Of a stretch of 64,000 bases of DNA, positions 61,237 to 64,000 are shown in pieces; positions within the stretch are counted from its first letter, which is position 1, and the number at the start of each line of letters is the position of its first letter. The notes under the pieces are model-generated. The model was not told the DNA's origin, ran no database searches, and saw only the letters and a list, made by a program, of their open reading frames with translations. The position numbers were made by a program, and so were the translations under genes. Origin of the DNA: Nocardioides sp. SYSU D00065 (GTDB taxonomy: Bacteria > Actinomycetota > Actinomycetes > Propionibacteriales > Nocardioidaceae); the NCBI RefSeq assembly GCF_017916425.1, contig NZ_JAFMSX010000005.1, positions 186,001-250,000 on the forward strand, given 5' to 3'.

Positions 61237-62199
61237 ATGAGCACCGCACAGCCGAAGCGCACCACCACCACTCGCGAGATCGAGGGACGCGACAGCGTCG
61301 GACTCTACCTCGACGAGATCGCTCGCACCCCGCTCCTCGACGCCGAGACCGAGGTCGAGCTCTCCAAGACGATCGAGGCAGGCCTGCTGGCCCAGCACCT
61401 GCTCGACACCGGACGCGTGGGCCGCCGCAAGGGCGGTGCCCCGATGAGCGCCAGCGAGGCCGAGCTCGAGTGGCTCGCCGAGCAGGGCCGCCAGGCCGTG
61501 GACCGCTTCATCGAGGCCAACCTGCGCCTGGTGGTCTCCATCGCCCGCAAGTACGGCCGCTCGCAGATGCCGATGCTCGACCTGATCCAGGAGGGCAACA
61601 CCGGCCTCATCCGTGCGGTCGAGAAGTTCGACTACACCAAGGGCTACAAGTTCTCGACCTACGCCACCTGGTGGGTGCGGCAGGCCATCACGCGCGGCAT
61701 CGCGCAGCAGGCCCGCGTCGTACGGCTCCCGGTGCACGTCGTGGAGGAGCTCAACCAGGTCGGCAGCGCCCGGCGCACGCTCGAGCGCCAGCTCGGCCGC
61801 GACCCCGAGCCGCACGAGATCGCCACCGAGCTCGGCATGGACCTCGACCGGGTCCTCGACCTGATGAGCTGGGGACGCGACCACGTGTCCCTCGACACCC
61901 CGGTGGACGAGGACGGCGACACCTCGCTGGGCGACCTGATGGCGCAGGAGACGGCTCCGGGGCCGGACCTCAACGTCCTGGACGCCGAAGCACGTCAGCG
62001 GCTCGACGACCTCGTCGGCATCCTCGACGAGCGCTCCGCCGACATCGTCCGCGCGCGCTACGGACTGGCCGACGGCCGCCAGCACAAGCTGGCCGACATC
62101 GGCGCCAAGCACGGCATCTCCGCCGAGCGGGTGCGCCAGCTCGAGCGCGAGGCGCTGCAGAAGCTGCGCCGCGCCGGCGACCCCGACCTGGCGGCCTGA
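61237..62199 (+). CDS. sigB: Group 2 RNA polymerase sigma factor (SigB/HrdA-like)
   Basis: This 320-residue sigma-70 factor lacks the long N-terminus of SigA. It has region 1.2 (DSVGLYLDEIARTPLLD), region 2 ([20 protein letters not shown] and [16 protein letters not shown]), region 3 and region 4 (LADIGAKHGISAERVRQLER). It resembles the stress-responsive mycobacterial SigB and Streptomyces HrdA. The ATG at 61237-61239 follows GGAGG by about 6 nt. A SigR/SigH-type promoter lies 48-75 nt upstream. That fits the known SigH/SigE control of sigB in mycobacteria. Confidence 0.94.
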   Translation: MSTAQPKRTTTTREIEGRDSVGLYLDEIARTPLLDAETEVELSKTIEAGLLAQHLLDTGRVGRRKGGAPMSASEAELEWLAEQGRQAVDRFIEANLRLVVSIARKYGRSQMPMLDLIQEGNTGLIRAVEKFDYTKGYKFSTYATWWVRQAITRGIAQQARVVRLPVHVVEELNQVGSARRTLERQLGRDPEPHEIATELGMDLDRVLDLMSWGRDHVSLDTPVDEDGDTSLGDLMAQETAPGPDLNVLDAEARQRLDDLVGILDERSADIVRARYGLADGRQHKLADIGAKHGISAERVRQLEREALQKLRRAGDPDLAA

Positions 62200-62232
62200 G
62201 CCGGTCGGGCCTCGCCCGCAGGTCCTCGGACC

Positions 62233-63546
62233 TCAGTACGCCGCGGACAGCAGGTCCGCACTCGCGGCCCGTGCCCGCTCGACGACGTCGGCAGGCACGG
62301 GCCGCTGTGCTGCGATCCGAGCCTGCCAGGTCTGCAGGGCCACCACGCGGGCGGCGGCCTCCTCGACGCGCTCGCGCGAGACCTCGCCCGAGGCGATGGC
62401 GTCCACGACGATCTGGTGGGTGGTGGCGGTGTCGACCGGCATGAGCAGCAGGTCGGCACCCGCCTTGAGGGCCTGCAACGCTGGCTTGGGCCGGCCGCCG
62501 ACCGCGCCCATGCCCAGCGAGTCGGTGATGGTGACGCCCTCGAAGCCGAGGTCGTCGCGCAGCAGCGAGTAGACCTCGGGCGCCATGCTGGCCGGCACAC
62601 CGGGCGCCACGTGGGTCAGGTCGAGATGGCTGAGCATCACCGCCGGCGCCTGCTGCCGGATCGCGGACTCGAACGGCGGCAGGTCGTGCGCACGGATCTG
62701 CGCGAGGGTCGAGTCGAGCTTCGGCAGCACGTCGTGGCTGTCGCTGGTCGCACCCCCGTGACCGGGGAAGTGCTTGACGGTCGACACGATGCCCGCGTCG
62801 TCGTACCCCTTGATCGCGGCGCCGACGGCCTGGGCCGCCAGCCGCGGGTCCTGCGACGGCGACCGGGCACCGATGGTCGGGTCCGCGGCGCCGATGGTGA
62901 CGTCGGCGACCGGGGCGAAGACCCACGTGAACCCGAGACCGCGCAGCTCGAGGCCGGTGGTCAGGGCCGCCGCCCGCGTGACCCGGCGGCCGAGGCGGGC
63001 ATCGGCGGCGATCGCCGCGCCGGCGGACTGGAAGTGGGGGAACTCGGTCGCGATGCCGCGCAGGTGAGAGACGTAGCCGCCCTCCTGGTCGACGCCGATG
63101 ACGGGCGGGAAGTCGCGACCGTCTGCCGCAGCGGCACGCGTCAGCGCCGACGTCATCGCCAGCACCTGCTCGCGGTCGGCGACGTTGGCCGAGGTCACCG
63201 AGACGCCGGCGAGGTGGAGGTCGCGCACCATGCGTGCCGGGATCGCGGGGTCGGTGCCGTGGAAGCGGCCGACGATCACCTGCCCGGCCAGCTGCTCGGG
63301 CGTCCACGTGGCGACGAGGTCGCGGGCCTCCTCGAGCTCGCCGACCGTCGGGCCCCAGGAGGTCGGGGTCTCAGGGTCGACCGGCGGCTCGGTGGCGCTC
63401 GGCTCAGTGCTCGGCGATGGCGTCGAGGAGGAGGTCGTGGAGACCGAGGGCGCGGGGTCGTCGGACCCCGTCCCGGGCCCGGCGCACCCGCTCACCAGCA
63501 GGGCGCCTGCCACGACCACGGCGAGGCGGGATCGGAGCGGAAGCAC
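62233..63546 (-). CDS. GH3-family beta-N-acetylhexosaminidase/NagZ-like lipoprotein
   Basis: This 437-residue glycoside hydrolase family 3 protein has a lipoprotein signal ending in LLVSGCAG and a Ser/Thr/Pro-rich linker (about residues 25-65). The catalytic domain carries the NagZ signature KHFPGHGGATSDSHDVLP near residue 260 and the nucleophile Asp in ITDSLGMGAV near 345. It should remove N-acetylglucosamine from cell-wall fragments outside the membrane. The GTG at 63544-63546 lies 7 nt after TAGCCT (leaderless). Confidence 0.93.
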   Translation of the reverse strand: MLPLRSRLAVVVAGALLVSGCAGPGTGSDDPAPSVSTTSSSTPSPSTEPSATEPPVDPETPTSWGPTVGELEEARDLVATWTPEQLAGQVIVGRFHGTDPAIPARMVRDLHLAGVSVTSANVADREQVLAMTSALTRAAAADGRDFPPVIGVDQEGGYVSHLRGIATEFPHFQSAGAAIAADARLGRRVTRAAALTTGLELRGLGFTWVFAPVADVTIGAADPTIGARSPSQDPRLAAQAVGAAIKGYDDAGIVSTVKHFPGHGGATSDSHDVLPKLDSTLAQIRAHDLPPFESAIRQQAPAVMLSHLDLTHVAPGVPASMAPEVYSLLRDDLGFEGVTITDSLGMGAVGGRPKPALQALKAGADLLLMPVDTATTHQIVVDAIASGEVSRERVEEAAARVVALQTWQARIAAQRPVPADVVERARAASADLLSAAY

Positions 63547-63553
63547 GGCCCGG

Positions 63554-63559
63554 AGGCTA
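63554..63559 (-). promoter_or_regulatory. -10 element (TAGCCT) of the GH3 lipoprotein gene
   Basis: TAGCCT on the minus strand is 7 nt before the GTG at 63546. Confidence 0.5.
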
Positions 63560-63608
63560 CCGGCCGGGGCGCGCCGACCCCGAAACGTCGCCGCGACGAC
63601 GTACGGCG

Positions 63609-64000
63609 TCAGGGCGCGCCGCCGCTGTCCGCCGCCAGCGCGGCAAGCTCGTCGTAGATCCGCTCGACCTGCGCACGCAGCCCGGCCAGCGTGCCGGTGT
63701 TGTCGACCACGTGCGTGGCGATCGCCAGCCGGTCCTCGCGGCTGGCCTGGGCGGCGATGCGGGACTCGGCGTCCGCGCGGGACCAGCCCCGGTCCTCGAC
63801 CATGCGGGCAACCTGGAGCTCGACCGGGGCGTCGACCACGACCACCGCGTCGAAGGAGCCGGCGCGCCCGCCCTCGGCGAGCAGCGGGATGTCGTGCACG
63901 ACCACTGCTCCGGCCGGGGCCGCGGCCTCGAGCTGCGCTCCGCGCTCGTGGACGAGCGGGTGGACGATCGCCTCGAGGCGCCGTCGGGCTGCCGGGTCGG
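63609..64000 (-). CDS. coaE: Dephospho-CoA kinase, C-terminal part
   Basis: CoaE phosphorylates dephospho-CoA in the last step of CoA synthesis. Only about 130 C-terminal residues are in the window; the start and P-loop lie beyond base 64000. The visible part shows LEAIVHPLVHERG, VVVHDIPLLAEGG and FDAVVVVDAPVELQVARMV, and it ends in a helical LDE-type region (ESRIAAQASREDRLAIATHVV). These match the CoaE lid and CoA-binding segments. The stop is at 63609-63611. A gap of about 60 nt separates it from the GH3 gene. Confidence 0.9.
   Translation of the reverse strand, partial: DPAARRRLEAIVHPLVHERGAQLEAAAPAGAVVVHDIPLLAEGGRAGSFDAVVVVDAPVELQVARMVEDRGWSRADAESRIAAQASREDRLAIATHVVDNTGTLAGLRAQVERIYDELAALAADSGGAP

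Overview
The window is chromosomal DNA from a high-GC actinobacterium. Gene content and order point to the Nocardioidaceae, most likely Nocardioides or a close relative. This rests on very GC-rich coding, frequent GTG starts, many actinobacteria-only families (DUF3710, DUF3159, DUF3093, DUF4235, DUF4193, DUF5998, DUF7455, DUF4192, SepH) and the conserved block running acnA - dut - DUF4193 - hemH - sepH - parC/parE - sigA - dinB - sigB. The species assignment is inference. No rRNA, tRNA, CRISPR array or transposase gene was seen.

Layout. 1-9 kb: the start of dxs, an SMP-30-like lactonase, a triple-NUDIX protein, a small gene behind a perfect SOS box, two thiamine-related small proteins, an alpha/beta hydrolase, DUF3105 and an ECF sigma factor with a membrane partner. 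9-15 kb: a HIT-like protein, aconitase under an 18-bp palindrome, HU, and a Zur-box unit (zinc-free L31 plus a CobW-like protein). 15-20 kb: an RNA methyltransferase, a KimA-like K+ permease and two TrkA-type subunits. 20-28 kb: DUF3159/OB-fold/DUF3710, dut, DUF3093, DUF4235, DUF4193, an inositol-phosphatase-like enzyme, ferrochelatase, an MFS transporter and a sugar-lactone oxidase. 27.8-28.15 kb is a six-fold 61-bp hairpin array. 28-37 kb: a TRIC channel, SepH, MOSC, rhodanese, thymidine kinase, a phosphodiesterase, DUF5998 and a GNAT/acyl-CoA-ligase fusion. 37-45 kb: ParC and ParE converge on an LprG-like lipoprotein/MFS pair and a carbonic anhydrase. 45-52 kb: DUF7455, DUF456, secreted or lipoprotein enzymes, a DASS transporter and sigA. 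52.2-53.8 kb holds the most unusual structure: an HhH-GPD repair gene preceded by two cassette-like insertions, each bounded by a 34-codon copy of the gene's own 5' end. 54-64 kb: UspA, a glutamate-cysteine-ligase-like enzyme, DUF4192, dinB, pxpABC, sigB, a GH3 lipoprotein and the 3' part of coaE.

Regulation. More than twenty genes show TANNNT (or a near match) 6-8 nt before an ATG or GTG, the signature of leaderless transcription, including three tightly divergent pairs. Three promoters match the SigR/SigH consensus GGGAAT-N18-GTT, ahead of DUF4193, DUF7455 and sigB, which suggests a thiol-stress subregulon. Single sites for LexA, Zur and an unidentified regulator of acnA are visible. Functional themes are replication, repair and topology (ParC, ParE, dinB, HhH-GPD, HU, dut, tdk), transcription (sigA, sigB, an ECF sigma), K+ uptake, metal homeostasis and central metabolism.
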